DNA of 64,000 nt from Leeuwenhoekiella polynyae (GTDB lineage Bacteria; Bacteroidota; Bacteroidia; Flavobacteriales; Flavobacteriaceae). A program made the translations under genes and the position numbers. Shown piece by piece: positions 36,369 through 45,466 of the stretch (the first letter of the stretch is position 1; each line of letters starts with the position of its first letter). Under the pieces are notes generated by a model that was given only the letters and a program-made list of their open reading frames with translations, ran no database searches and was not told where the DNA came from. The DNA lies in assembly GCF_042683665.1 (NCBI RefSeq), contig NZ_JBHUOO010000016.1; one strand, written 5' to 3'.

Positions 36369-37931
36369 TTATAGTTTTCGTGCTTTGGTTCCGTAAAAGA
36401 ATAAGCGTACCAGCACCAGCACCGGTATAATTTCAATTCGGCCGGCCCACATTTGCAGGATGTATACCGTCTCTAAAATCGGCGACATTGAAGGGTCTGA
36501 TATCCCGGAAGAAAGACCTACCGTTCCCTGTGCAGATGCCGCTTCAAATAGGGCATCAGCCAGTGAAAAATCATCACTCATGTAGTACACGGTAAGCATG
36601 GTTGAAGCAAAAACGAACAGCAAATAGATTAACGTAAATATTCCGGACCGGGCTAATTCTTCATTCATTTCCGCAGGCATCATATAGCGGTTGTTGAATT
36701 TGACGCTCTTAATGGTATTTTCAGAAAGAAAAATCTTGTTGATGTGCCAGCGTAGCCCTTTTTGTAATAACAAAGCCCTAATGATTTTAATACCTCCCAC
36801 AGTTCCTCCCGCAGAACCTCCTATAAGCATTGCCGCAGCAACGATAAAGAGGATTGAAAGATCACTCCAGTCACCTATTGCTGAAGTTTGCCATCCGGTT
36901 GTAGACAGTGCGCTAATGAATTGAAAAATACCTTCTCTAAAAGGTTCCAGAACGGTACCGGACTGCATCAGTAACAACGACAATACAATACCGCCAACTA
37001 CGGAAGCGATTAGTATCGCCCGTGTTTGAATATCGTTCCAGACTTCACTGAATTTTTTCAGAATAATAAAGCGGTATAGAAAAGGAATAGAAAGTCCGCC
37101 CAGTAACATCGGAAGTAAAAAGAGCATTTCCATTTGCTGAGAATGATAACCCGCTATACTGTCATCAAGCGTACTGAACCCGCCGGTAGATTGCCCGGCC
37201 ATGGCATGATTGATGGCATCAAAAAGATTTTCAGCTAACGGATAATCGGGCAAAATAAAATAGGTCCCAATGGCAATATAAAAAAACATGAGTATCGTAA
37301 TGATGAAATAGACCTTCCATATAGAGCGTGCCGTCTCGATTACGTTTGTTTTTAGCTTGGTTCCGCTGGCTTCAGACCCATAGAGCAAAATAGCAGACTG
37401 CCCGGGAATGTGTTTAAACACAGCCAAAGCCATTACAATAAAACCGGCACCGCCCACCCATTGTGAAAAGCATCGGTAAAAAAGGATGGCTTTACCTACC
37501 GAAGGCTCGTGATATGCCATTGTTAATCCGGTAGTGGTAAAAGCGCTGGTGCTTTCAAAAATACAGTGCAGGATGTTTTTAAAATTGAGAATACTCGACT
37601 CGGAATACGAAGCTCCTGCAGGTATAAATTCAGTCATAACTTCAAGAGGGGTGATGTGTGCAATCACAAAATAGGGTATCGCACCCATAATGATAATGCT
37701 TAGCCAACCCAGCGCCGCGATAATAAGCGACTGCTGGTATTTAGGTTCTTGCGCCTTACTCAGGAGCTTATACACAACATATCCCAGACCGGAAGTTAAA
37801 ATTCCCGAAGTGGCAAACCCTAATAAGGAGTACCATTCTTTGTAAAGGATAGCTACCAGACATGGGACAAGCATAACACCTCCAAGAATAATCAGAAGGC
37901 TCGAGATTTGTTTGATAATTGTCTTATACAT
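36369..37931 (-). CDS. trkH: Potassium transporter membrane subunit (TrkH/KtrB family)
   Basis: 520 aa integral membrane protein with the four-fold M1-P-M2 design. The four selectivity-loop segments are visible in order: STSAFTTTGLT, GQSTGGFST, SALSTTGWQT and SAQGTVGLSS. Each has the central glycine that lines the K+ filter. With TrkA it forms a K+ uptake system at the inner membrane. Its start overlaps the end of the 98-aa gene by 8 bp, and it leads directly into TrkA, giving a three-gene operon. Confidence 0.94.
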   Translation of the reverse strand: MYKTIIKQISSLLIILGGVMLVPCLVAILYKEWYSLLGFATSGILTSGLGYVVYKLLSKAQEPKYQQSLIIAALGWLSIIIMGAIPYFVIAHITPLEVMTEFIPAGASYSESSILNFKNILHCIFESTSAFTTTGLTMAYHEPSVGKAILFYRCFSQWVGGAGFIVMALAVFKHIPGQSAILLYGSEASGTKLKTNVIETARSIWKVYFIITILMFFYIAIGTYFILPDYPLAENLFDAINHAMAGQSTGGFSTLDDSIAGYHSQQMEMLFLLPMLLGGLSIPFLYRFIILKKFSEVWNDIQTRAILIASVVGGIVLSLLLMQSGTVLEPFREGIFQFISALSTTGWQTSAIGDWSDLSILFIVAAAMLIGGSAGGTVGGIKIIRALLLQKGLRWHINKIFLSENTIKSVKFNNRYMMPAEMNEELARSGIFTLIYLLFVFASTMLTVYYMSDDFSLADALFEAASAQGTVGLSSGISDPSMSPILETVYILQMWAGRIEIIPVLVLVRLFFYGTKARKL

Positions 37932-38220
37932 GTGGATTCAGGTTAGTGCCAAATTGTTGTAGAAGCATTTGAAGTTGAAGGAGTAGGGTGTTGAGTTCTT
38001 CAAAAACCTTCAGGTTTTGCCGGGTAGTCGTCACATACTTTTGAAGGGGAACAAGTTTACCCGAAAAATCAAGTTCTTCCTCGCTTGCAAGGACTTCTCC
38101 CATCAACCTGTTCAATTCTGAATCAACTCCTTGAATGGTGAGTGTGGAGTTGGTTAAATTGCTCACCTTTCGCATTTGAAATAAAATAGCGACAAACAGC
38201 TTTGCCTTTGATTGTTCCAT
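37924..38220 (-). CDS. Small protein of unknown function, first gene of the Trk operon
   Basis: 98 aa, no signal peptide or membrane segment, probably helical. The C-terminal half (EELNTLLLQLQMLLQQFG) is leucine/glutamine-rich and could form a coiled coil. I do not recognise a family. It overlaps trkH by 8 bp, indicating translational coupling and a possible role with the transporter. The 203-bp gap upstream, before the response regulator, probably holds the operon promoter, though no clear -7 box was found. Confidence 0.7.
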   Translation of the reverse strand: MEQSKAKLFVAILFQMRKVSNLTNSTLTIQGVDSELNRLMGEVLASEEELDFSGKLVPLQKYVTTTRQNLKVFEELNTLLLQLQMLLQQFGTNLNPHV

Positions 38221-38423
38221 CCTACTGAATTTTTAAAAAAGGGTTGAAACTGTGTGTCCTACCCTTAATTAAGAAGTCGGGTTTGAGGAGTAAACTGTAA
38301 TGAACATCTATACAGTCTTCAACTCCCTTAAAAACCTTAGCTTCTTAGACAATACAAAGTTGAGGCGAAAAGAATATGTATTAAATCAAAGAAGTGGTAG
38401 CTGGTATAAAGATTTTATAAAGA

Positions 38424-39107
38424 CTATTGAAAACGGTAGCCTACGCCACTCTCGGTAATGAGGTGTTGGGGATTGTTTGGGTTTTCTTCTATTTTCTTCC
38501 GAAGTGACCCTACAAATACTCTTAGGTATTGCGTTTCGGTCTGGTAGCCATAGCCCCAAACTTCTTTTAAGATGTATTGATGGGTAAGTACTTTACTTTC
38601 ATTTTTAGCAAAAAGAGCCAGTAAGTTATATTCGGTAGCCGTGAGTTTTACAATCTCGTTATTGCGTTTTACAATACGCGCTACCAGATCAATTTCCAGT
38701 TCGTTTGCAGTAACTACAGATGCGTTAACTGCGGTCTGGCTTCTGCGTATTGCAGCTCTAATGCGGGCGAGGAGTTCGCCTGTTCTAAAGGGTTTGGTCA
38801 AATAATCTGTAGCACCGGTATCTAAGGCAGACACGATATCTTTTTCATTATCCAGTACAGAAAGAATGATTACAGGCTTGGCGTACCAGTGTCGGAGTTC
38901 GCTTAAAACCTCGTGCCCGCTCTTATCGGGTAGTCCTATATCTAGAATAATGAGATCTGGAGGATGGTTAGCCGCCATTAAAATTCCTTCTTTAGCAGTA
39001 CGCGCCTGCACTACTTTATAGTCATTGCTTTCCAGATTGATCTGAAGCAATTTCTGTATTTGGGGCTCATCATCAATAATGAGAATCTCCGCTTTATTCA
39101 TGTTCAA
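38424..39107 (-). CDS. kdpE: OmpR/PhoB-family response regulator, KdpE-like
   Basis: 227 aa. The receiver domain has acidic pocket D12-D13, phospho-acceptor D56 (LIILDIGLPD) and KPF near residue 105. The winged helix occupies the last 100 residues (LTATEYNLLALFAKNE, GYQTETQYLRVFVGSLRKKI, ESGVGYRF). Closest in appearance to KdpE. The gene starts inside the end of the sensor gene (14-bp overlap). No kdpFABC genes are visible, and the next genes are the Trk system, so I infer control of Trk instead of Kdp. The gene symbol reflects likeness, not proven function. Confidence 0.88.
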   Translation of the reverse strand: MNMNKAEILIIDDEPQIQKLLQINLESNDYKVVQARTAKEGILMAANHPPDLIILDIGLPDKSGHEVLSELRHWYAKPVIILSVLDNEKDIVSALDTGATDYLTKPFRTGELLARIRAAIRRSQTAVNASVVTANELEIDLVARIVKRNNEIVKLTATEYNLLALFAKNESKVLTHQYILKEVWGYGYQTETQYLRVFVGSLRKKIEENPNNPQHLITESGVGYRFQ

Positions 39108-40170
39108 AATCTTTTAAAGCAAGCGTTTTAGATGGAATACATACATTGAAAAGAGCGCCACCTGTTTTCTTATTTTCTAAGGAAATGGTTCCCGCCAAAG
39201 CCTCGGTAAACCCTTTAGCAATTGAAAGACCTAATCCCGTACCACCGGTAGCCTGATTATTGAGCTTGTAAAATTTATCAAAAGCAACAGGAATACTCGC
39301 TTTAGGAAAACCATTCCCATTGTCGGAAACACTAATTTTTAAAGATTGACCTTCAAGACATGCTTCTATTAATATGGTGGTTTGCTTCGGAGTATGCTGT
39401 AACGCATTGTAAACAAGATTTTGAAGAATGGTTTCCAGAAAACCGCCATCTGTCCAGACCAGATCCGGGTTTTTCTGCGGCGTAAATACTAACTGATGAT
39501 TTGCGGCCTGTTCCTGGTTTTGTTTCAGCACATTAAAAATTAGCTCATTGACATCAAACCAGTCAAAAGAGGGTTTTAAAATGCCAGCTTCCAGTCGACT
39601 CATATTCAACAGGTTTTCTACCTGCCTGTTTAACCGCGAACCTGCAATTGAAATCTCATCGTACAATTCCTGTTTATGGGTTTCAGAAAGTTTGGCTTTT
39701 TGATCCTGTATGGTATCTATAGAACCGATTATAGTTGCGATAGGAGTTCGTAACTCATGAGAAAGTGAATTTAAGAGAATATTATACAGGTTTATGGTCT
39801 TGGTCTTTTCTTCTTCGTCCCTTTTCTTACTGTTGTAATCTCTGATTTTATAGGTCAGTACGGCATTGACCAAAGCCAAAATCAAATACATAAAAAACAT
39901 CAGTACATCTTCGGTACTTACTATTTTAAAGGTGTAAAGTGGTGTAATAAAACAGAAATTAAGCAATACGGCACTGCTTAAAGCTGTAATTAAAACCGGC
40001 CAAATATCAAAAAGCATAGCGCTTATCGAGACCACAAGCAAATAAATCAAAGCTACTCCCTGATATCCAATATGGTGAATTGATACTTGAGAAATAAGCG
40101 TTGCTGCGACAATGAGTAAGCCGCTTATCAAATACGGATTCGATCTTTTATAGATTGTTAAAGGCATCAA
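39094..40170 (-). CDS. Sensor histidine kinase with DUF4118 membrane domain, truncated KdpD type
   Basis: 358 aa. Four closely spaced TM helices (about 12-108) with FDIWPVLITALSSAVLLNF match the KdpD membrane domain. A HisKA domain (LSHELRTPIATIIGSID, H138) and an ATPase domain (N-box VYNALQH, G-box GTGLGLSIAKGF) follow. It lacks the large N-terminal KdpD and USP cytoplasmic domains of E. coli KdpD (about 890 aa). This short form would therefore sense through the membrane or C-terminal part only. It is co-transcribed with the response regulator through a 14-bp overlap. Confidence 0.9.
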   Translation of the reverse strand: MMPLTIYKRSNPYLISGLLIVAATLISQVSIHHIGYQGVALIYLLVVSISAMLFDIWPVLITALSSAVLLNFCFITPLYTFKIVSTEDVLMFFMYLILALVNAVLTYKIRDYNSKKRDEEEKTKTINLYNILLNSLSHELRTPIATIIGSIDTIQDQKAKLSETHKQELYDEISIAGSRLNRQVENLLNMSRLEAGILKPSFDWFDVNELIFNVLKQNQEQAANHQLVFTPQKNPDLVWTDGGFLETILQNLVYNALQHTPKQTTILIEACLEGQSLKISVSDNGNGFPKASIPVAFDKFYKLNNQATGGTGLGLSIAKGFTEALAGTISLENKKTGGALFNVCIPSKTLALKDFEHE

Positions 40171-40294
40171 ATTCCTGTTTCTACGAAGTTACTTTAGATT
40201 CTATAAAGATTTTATAAAAAATAAGCAGTTTGCATAGTCAGGCTCTCAAGTCACTCTTTTTATAAAAGCTATCCTCAATTCTAAATTTTAAATA

Positions 40295-40450
40295 CCGGCA
40301 ATCGAAAAGAAAACACATATCGGGAGAAAGATCGCCCGCACCCGTGAGCTGCTCGGGATGAAATAAGAAACTCTTACTCAAGAGCTGGGGATCAGTAATC
40401 AAAGTGTTTCGCATGTCGAGCAGAGTGAAGCCTTAAAGGTTACTTTTTGA
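40295..40450 (+). pseudogene. Remnant of an XRE-type helix-turn-helix regulator
   Basis: One frame reads PAIEKKTHIGRKIARTRELL, then GMK, a TAA stop at 40364-40366, and continues ETLTQELGISNQSVSHVEQS before a TGA at 40448. GRKIARTREL...Q..LAQELGIS..SVS..E is the XRE helix-turn-helix pattern, with the stop replacing the expected glutamine codon (TAA for CAA). No start codon or promoter is obvious. Confidence 0.7.
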
Positions 40451-40776
40451 AGAACACGCTCTGATCAAATAGTTAGCGGATGAAAATGAAGATCCTCGTT
40501 GAATGGTTTTATATGCAGCATTTCATTTGCTAAGCGACTATCGAGTTGACTTATTTCAAGTTGCGGAAAAAGAATTCGGAAAAAATATTCCTGAAAAATG
40601 TAGGATTGGAATAAAAGGAGGAGGTTATAATGGAGGAGTTGTATTTCCTCAAAAAGAAACTAAAAGTTGGATTGAATTAAGGTGCAAAATAATGAAACAA
40701 ATAAATTAAAAAATACGTTTGGTAACACCGATAACCGTTGCACAAGCCCCTAATTCTTATAAAATCTCATTTATTT

Positions 40777-40814
40777 AAACCGTCCCGATAGCTACCTTAG
40801 GGATGAGCGGTTTT
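40777..40814. terminator. Terminator-like hairpin
   Basis: AAACCG-TCCC (from 40777) pairs with GGGA-CGGTTTT (to 40814) around a loop holding GATAGCTACCTTA, with a small bulge and a U-tract. No intact gene ends here on the plus strand, so it may belong to a lost gene. Confidence 0.5.
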
Positions 40815-41010
40815 CTAGTTTTAGGCCTTTTGTAAATTAGCAACATGAAGTCCCTTTAAAATAGACTTATACTCCTGATTTAACGTCATTGCAAACTTTA
40901 AAAATAAGCCGAGCATTCCTGCCCACTTTTCATTCGGTTTTGCGTGAATTTCATTCTAGATATTAATCTTATTACATACGCTATCATGGCCTAGGAATAG
41001 GCTTTTGCGG

Positions 41011-41062
41011 TCTGGACGGGACTCGAACTGATCTGGGAGTGCCAGTGTTTTCAGGCTTTTAG
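41011..41062. repeat. tRNA-3'-end-like repeat, copy B
   Basis: Second copy of the 52-nt element at 35489-35540. The minus strand reads AGTTCGAGTCCCGTCCAGAC followed by CGCAAAAGCCTA-TTCC-TAGGC, meaning a T-loop-like core, an acceptor-like end and a small hairpin. A tRNA gene end followed by its terminator has that order. The T-stem is mismatched, so this is a decayed copy at most. Integrases often target such ends. Confidence 0.45.
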
Positions 41063-41067
41063 AAAAT

Positions 41068-41099
41068 GCTATTTTTAATGACTCACCGAATCGTACACC
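41068..41099 (+). repeat. Left copy of the direct repeat flanking the polysaccharide locus
   Basis: GCTATTTTTAATG-ACTCACCGAATCGTACACC. The last 19 bases are identical to 53440-53458, and the first part differs by one inserted base and one substitution. Same orientation as the right copy. It lies between a decayed region and the regulator gene's 3' end. Confidence 0.75.
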
Positions 41100-41174
41100 T
41101 ATATTTAAACTTTAACATTTTTAACATAATTAAATGTTCTTATAAATCTGAAACGAAGTAAATATCTTGGAATC

Positions 41175-44100
41175 TTAATTAGGGTCATTACTATTTAAAA
41201 ATTCTGAAGGCGACATTTTAAAGTGTTTTTGAAAATTGCGACCAAAACTGGTTTGAGAACGGTAACCTATTTCCTCTGCAACTTCGAAGATTTTTTTATC
41301 GGTAGTTTTTAACAGAAATGCAGCCTTTTTAAGCCGGCTGGTATTTATAAGTTCATTTGGACTTTTGGAAGATATCTCTTTTATCTTTCTATAGAGCGTA
41401 GAACGACTCATATTCATTAATTTCGCCAATGTTTCTACATTGAGGTCTGTATCTTTCATATGCGATTCAATGATTTTATCAAGTTTGGAAATAAAATCCT
41501 GATCAGAAGCAGAGAGTGTAAGCGATTTTAGATGAGCTAGCGGACTATTGCTATAATGATCTAAAATTGTTTTCCGGTTTTCAAGGAGGTTTGAGATTTG
41601 TACCAAAAGATGATCCATCGAGAATGGTTTTGTAATATAGGCATCCGCACCCGACTCAAGTCCTTCTATTTTAGCGTTTAAGGCGCTTTTCGCGGTGAGC
41701 AGAATCACCGGAATTTGCTTTGTTTTGGGGTTTTCTTTAATTTTTTTACAGAGTTCAATGCCATCCATCATGGGCATCATTATGTCGCTCAATATAAGTT
41801 GAATCGTGTGCTTATTCAGATATTCCAGCGCCTGTATCCCATTTGCAACAGCAATCACATTATAGCTTTGCGATAATTCTGAGAAAATAAAATCAGAAAG
41901 CTCCAGATTGTCTTCCACAATAAGAAGGCAGGGCGTATTTTTTTTGAATGGTGCTTTAGTTTCAAAATCAGTTTGATTTTGAACTAGAGCCGGTTTAAAC
42001 TCTGTTTTTAAAGCTTCGGATTGATTTAAAGGCAGGCGTAAAATAAAAGAGTTCAGATTGTTTTGGTTTTCAAAGTGCAAATCTCCCTGATGTAGTTGGG
42101 TTAGAGAATAGGCAAGGGACAGCCCAATACCGGTTCCCAGATTTTTTGTCTTGCCAGGCACTCTGTAGAAAGGTTCAAAAATGCGTTTTTGCAGCTGAGG
42201 TGGGATTAGTGTACCATCATTGGTCAGACTTATTTTAAAATGAGTTTCATCACGCTCCAGCTTAAGGCTTACTTCGTGATTGGAATATTTTACTGCATTG
42301 CTATACAGATTGCTCAAAATTTTCCTGACGGCCTCTTCATCTACCTGAGCAATTATTGCTTCTGCAGGTTTGATTATGGTGAAATTGAGACCACGTTCCT
42401 GTATTAAAGGACTAAAGCGCAAATAAGTTTCTTCCAGGAGTTCGTTAATGTTCACCGTAAAGAAGTTGAGCTTTACGTGTTGCATTTCAGTCTTCCTAAA
42501 ATCGAGAAGTTCATTGACCAGATTTAGCAGGCGGGAGGTGTTCTTTTCCATAATCCCAAGATTTTTAGGGATTTCAGGAGACTTATACGAGCTTTTTAAA
42601 AGTTTTTCAAGCGGACTTTTAATTAGGGTCAACGGCGTCCTGATCTCGTGGGCTATATTGGTAAAAAATTCAATCTTTGCCTGATAAATTTCTTTTTCCT
42701 TCGCATTTTCAAGCTGCTGAATACGTTGATTATTTTTGTCCCGAGTATAAATGTGGTAGTACCTTAAAAGTATGAAAACGAGAAAAAGTAGCGAAAGTAT
42801 GTAGAGTGCATAGGCTGTGTTGCTTGCAAAAAAGGGAGGTAAAACTTCCAGATGTAATTCTGCGTTTTTCGTGCTCCAAACCCCGTCACCGTTTAGGGCT
42901 TTTGCTTTAAGGGTATATTCACCTGCCGGAAGTTCGGTAAAACTTACCTTGTGGTTTTTACCCAGACTGATCCAATTTTTATTCAGACCTTCCAATTGAT
43001 ACCAATACTGTGTCATTTCGGGTGCAGTATAACTTAGGGAAGCAAATGCGAGGCTAAATGTTGATTGCTCACTGGAAAGCTCCAGTTTTTGGGTAAATGA
43101 AATAGATTTTTCGAGTGGAGATCCCTTGGTATGAACAGCTACCTTTTCATTGTTGATCTGAATATCTGTAATGTAAATAGGTGCCTTATACGTGTTTTGG
43201 GTAAAGGTTGAGGGATTAAAACTGATTAAGCCGTTTACACTGCCAAAATACATTTCGCCCGTATCATCTTTAAAAAACGAACTGTAATTAAACTGATCGC
43301 TCAGGAGACCGTTAGATTTGGTAAAGGTTTTGGTTTCACCATTTTCAGGATTGTAATCGACCAATCCGTTTGAAGTACTTATCCAAAGATGCATTTGATC
43401 ATCTTCCAGCAGGGCATAGGTTACATTAGCGGGCAGGCCTTCACTTTTGGTGATGCGGGTAAATTTTCCAAGTTCTCGTTCTAATCGGTTAAAGCCATTT
43501 TCAGTAGTAATCCATAACCGGTTTCTGGAATCTTCAAAAATGCCGTTGATTACGTTAGAACTTATACTTGTAGTGTCGTTACGGTCGTATTTATAAAATC
43601 CCTTTTCCTTGGTTGCCGGATTGTAATAATAAAGACCATCCCAATAAGTGCCTGCCCACAAGATACCCTGATGATCTTCCAACAAAAAAGTATAATGATA
43701 GATCTCTGGGAATTCTTCAACCAGTTCAAAAGAATCTGATGCGAAGAGATATTTATATACGCCCTGAGAAGTCAGGATGTATAAATCTGAATTTTTTGTT
43801 TCATAGATATAAACTACAAAATCGCTGCGAAGATTCCCTTTACCGGTTCGCGAATCGTAATGTTTAATGACCTTACCTGTTTGAATATCCATCACATCTA
43901 GGCCGTGTTCAAAGGTACCTATCCACAATTGAGAACCACGGGGTAAAAGACCATGAATATTGTAATGTGCCAGGTCACCTCCGTCACTTTGAGGCTTAAA
44001 GTTTTCAAATTTACCAGATACAGGGTTAAACCGGTTGAGCCCGGCGTCTTCAGTGCCTATCCATAGATTGCCATAGCGGTCTTCTTCAATTTCACGTACC

Positions 44101-45113
44101 GCATTCCCACTAATTGAATTTTCACCCACTCTGGGGAAGTATCTTTTAAATGGAGTATAAGGTTTTGGGTAATAATTGACACCGCCAAAATACGTGCCCA
44201 GCCATATGCCGCCTTCCTGATCTTTGACCAAAGCATAAATCGCATTGTCTGAAAGCGAGTAGGGATTGTTGTAATTTTTTTTCAGGTTTTGAAAGGTTTG
44301 ATTTCTTAGGTCGTAAATGAATAAACCAGATTCACTTGCAATCCAAAGTTCGCCTGTGTTTTTAAGCAGAAAATCCCGTACAAACAAAGGGTTTTGATCT
44401 TTCTCAAATAAGGATTCTGTCTTTCGGCTTGCAATGGAATATACTAAAACCCCCTGATCTTTAGTCCCTACATAGAGTTGCTTGGGAGAAAGGGACGCAT
44501 CCAGTTCTGTTATTACCGGTTCTACATCACCAGCATTTACTGGAAGTTTTTGAAGAGAATTAGTTTCGGGAACGTAATAGAAAATCGAATCCTGAGTGGC
44601 TACGTAAAGTGTTCCTTCAGTACTTGTTGTGAGCAGTCCAAAATATGCCTGATCGTAAACTTCATCGGTTTGAGATTTTACGTTGTATCTGTGCAGATTT
44701 CCCGAAGCAATAAACCAGATGTTTCCCTGAGCATCGCTTTCAATATCCAGAATGGGCTGGTCTTTAGTTTGGTAAAGAAGATTAAAAGTTTCGGTTTTCT
44801 CATCGTAGGTAAATAGCCCCGTATCTGTACCCACCCAGATTTTGTTTTCAACTTCATAAAGACAACGTATAAAATTACTGCCCAGACTGGTGGAATCTCC
44901 CGGGATGTGCTGAAAGCTTTTATAATTATAGCCATCAAAACGATTGAGACCGTCTTTAGTACCAAACCACATAAAACCCCGATGATCTTGCAACATGCTA
45001 ATGACCGAATTGTGAGACAGGCCGTCTTCAACCTGATAGTTGCGAAACGAACGACTCTGACTGAATCCTGCAACCAGCACAAATTGAAGAAGTATAAAAC
45101 CAAAAGCTTTCAT
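41175..45113 (-). CDS. Hybrid two-component system regulator (HTCS) of a polysaccharide utilisation locus
   Basis: 1312 aa from the ATG at 45113, chosen because a signal peptide (MKAFGFILLQFVLVAGFSQS) starts there; an ATG 51 bp upstream would bury it. Order: a periplasmic sensor of about 14 Reg_prop beta-propeller repeats (FRNYQVEDGLSHNSV first, WFGTKDGLNRFDGYNY), a Y_Y_Y domain, and one TM (LYILSLLFLVFILLRYY). Then come HisKA (AHEIRTPL, H822), an ATPase (GTGIGLSLAYSL), a receiver (LILSDIMMPMMDG, D1110) and an AraC-type HTH (MSRSTLYRKIKEI, EIGYRSQTSFGRNFQKHF). It is divergent from SusC. The family binds an oligosaccharide in the periplasm and activates the neighbouring SusCD operon. Confidence 0.95.
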   Translation of the reverse strand: MKAFGFILLQFVLVAGFSQSRSFRNYQVEDGLSHNSVISMLQDHRGFMWFGTKDGLNRFDGYNYKSFQHIPGDSTSLGSNFIRCLYEVENKIWVGTDTGLFTYDEKTETFNLLYQTKDQPILDIESDAQGNIWFIASGNLHRYNVKSQTDEVYDQAYFGLLTTSTEGTLYVATQDSIFYYVPETNSLQKLPVNAGDVEPVITELDASLSPKQLYVGTKDQGVLVYSIASRKTESLFEKDQNPLFVRDFLLKNTGELWIASESGLFIYDLRNQTFQNLKKNYNNPYSLSDNAIYALVKDQEGGIWLGTYFGGVNYYPKPYTPFKRYFPRVGENSISGNAVREIEEDRYGNLWIGTEDAGLNRFNPVSGKFENFKPQSDGGDLAHYNIHGLLPRGSQLWIGTFEHGLDVMDIQTGKVIKHYDSRTGKGNLRSDFVVYIYETKNSDLYILTSQGVYKYLFASDSFELVEEFPEIYHYTFLLEDHQGILWAGTYWDGLYYYNPATKEKGFYKYDRNDTTSISSNVINGIFEDSRNRLWITTENGFNRLERELGKFTRITKSEGLPANVTYALLEDDQMHLWISTSNGLVDYNPENGETKTFTKSNGLLSDQFNYSSFFKDDTGEMYFGSVNGLISFNPSTFTQNTYKAPIYITDIQINNEKVAVHTKGSPLEKSISFTQKLELSSEQSTFSLAFASLSYTAPEMTQYWYQLEGLNKNWISLGKNHKVSFTELPAGEYTLKAKALNGDGVWSTKNAELHLEVLPPFFASNTAYALYILSLLFLVFILLRYYHIYTRDKNNQRIQQLENAKEKEIYQAKIEFFTNIAHEIRTPLTLIKSPLEKLLKSSYKSPEIPKNLGIMEKNTSRLLNLVNELLDFRKTEMQHVKLNFFTVNINELLEETYLRFSPLIQERGLNFTIIKPAEAIIAQVDEEAVRKILSNLYSNAVKYSNHEVSLKLERDETHFKISLTNDGTLIPPQLQKRIFEPFYRVPGKTKNLGTGIGLSLAYSLTQLHQGDLHFENQNNLNSFILRLPLNQSEALKTEFKPALVQNQTDFETKAPFKKNTPCLLIVEDNLELSDFIFSELSQSYNVIAVANGIQALEYLNKHTIQLILSDIMMPMMDGIELCKKIKENPKTKQIPVILLTAKSALNAKIEGLESGADAYITKPFSMDHLLVQISNLLENRKTILDHYSNSPLAHLKSLTLSASDQDFISKLDKIIESHMKDTDLNVETLAKLMNMSRSTLYRKIKEISSKSPNELINTSRLKKAAFLLKTTDKKIFEVAEEIGYRSQTSFGRNFQKHFKMSPSEFLNSNDPN

Positions 45114-45466
45114 ACTGCAAAGCACGTTATTTAACTGATACCATATAAAATCAAATTGTCTCATTCTTCTACTATTTAGTTCAGAACACTCCCGGGTTTA
45201 ACTTTTTATTGATGTTGACCTGTTTTGTAGAAAGATTGAAATACAAGCATAATTCTCATTTCAAATATTATAACCTCTTTTGTAAAGCGACGAATCGGTA
45301 ATAATTGCTTCTCAAAATTGATAGATTCTTAGAAACAATACAGCTAAATTAAGAATTTTTGAATTGACAGCTTGTCTGTTTGGGAGTTAGGAGAAATCAG
45401 TTGACAGAGTAAAGAATTCAATTTGTTGCAATTTCATAATTAATCAAAATTTCTAAACGAAATTCT
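45114..45466. promoter_or_regulatory. Divergent control region between HTCS and SusC
   Basis: 353 bp with no gene. It should hold both promoters and the HTCS operator. I found no convincing TAnnTTTG -7 box on either strand; TTGACA at 45402-45407 is present without a matching partner. The AraC-type site cannot be defined by eye. Confidence 0.5.

Larger units (their letters stand above)
40171..41174. other. 1-kb degenerate intergenic region with gene remnants and repeats
   Basis: Contains a broken HTH gene, a terminator, a tRNA-3'-end-like repeat and the left PUL-flanking repeat, each listed separately. A 68-aa open frame (40503-40709 plus, MVLYAAFHLLSDYRVDLFQV) shows no recognisable family and sits next to a pseudogene, so I treat it as an unproven remnant. 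The region looks like an eroded insertion zone. Confidence 0.55.

Noticed and set aside
36347..36436. N-terminal extension of TrkA (MKLYRCWCWYAYSF)
   Set aside because: It overlaps the end of trkH and precedes the natural Rossmann start MHIIIVGSG.
40503..40709. 68-aa open frame in the degenerate gap
   Set aside because: No recognised family, no clear start signal, and placed among remnants; not enough to call a gene.
40985..41062. A functional tRNA gene on the minus strand
   Set aside because: T-loop-like sequence is present but the T-stem mismatches and no anticodon arm or full cloverleaf can be formed.
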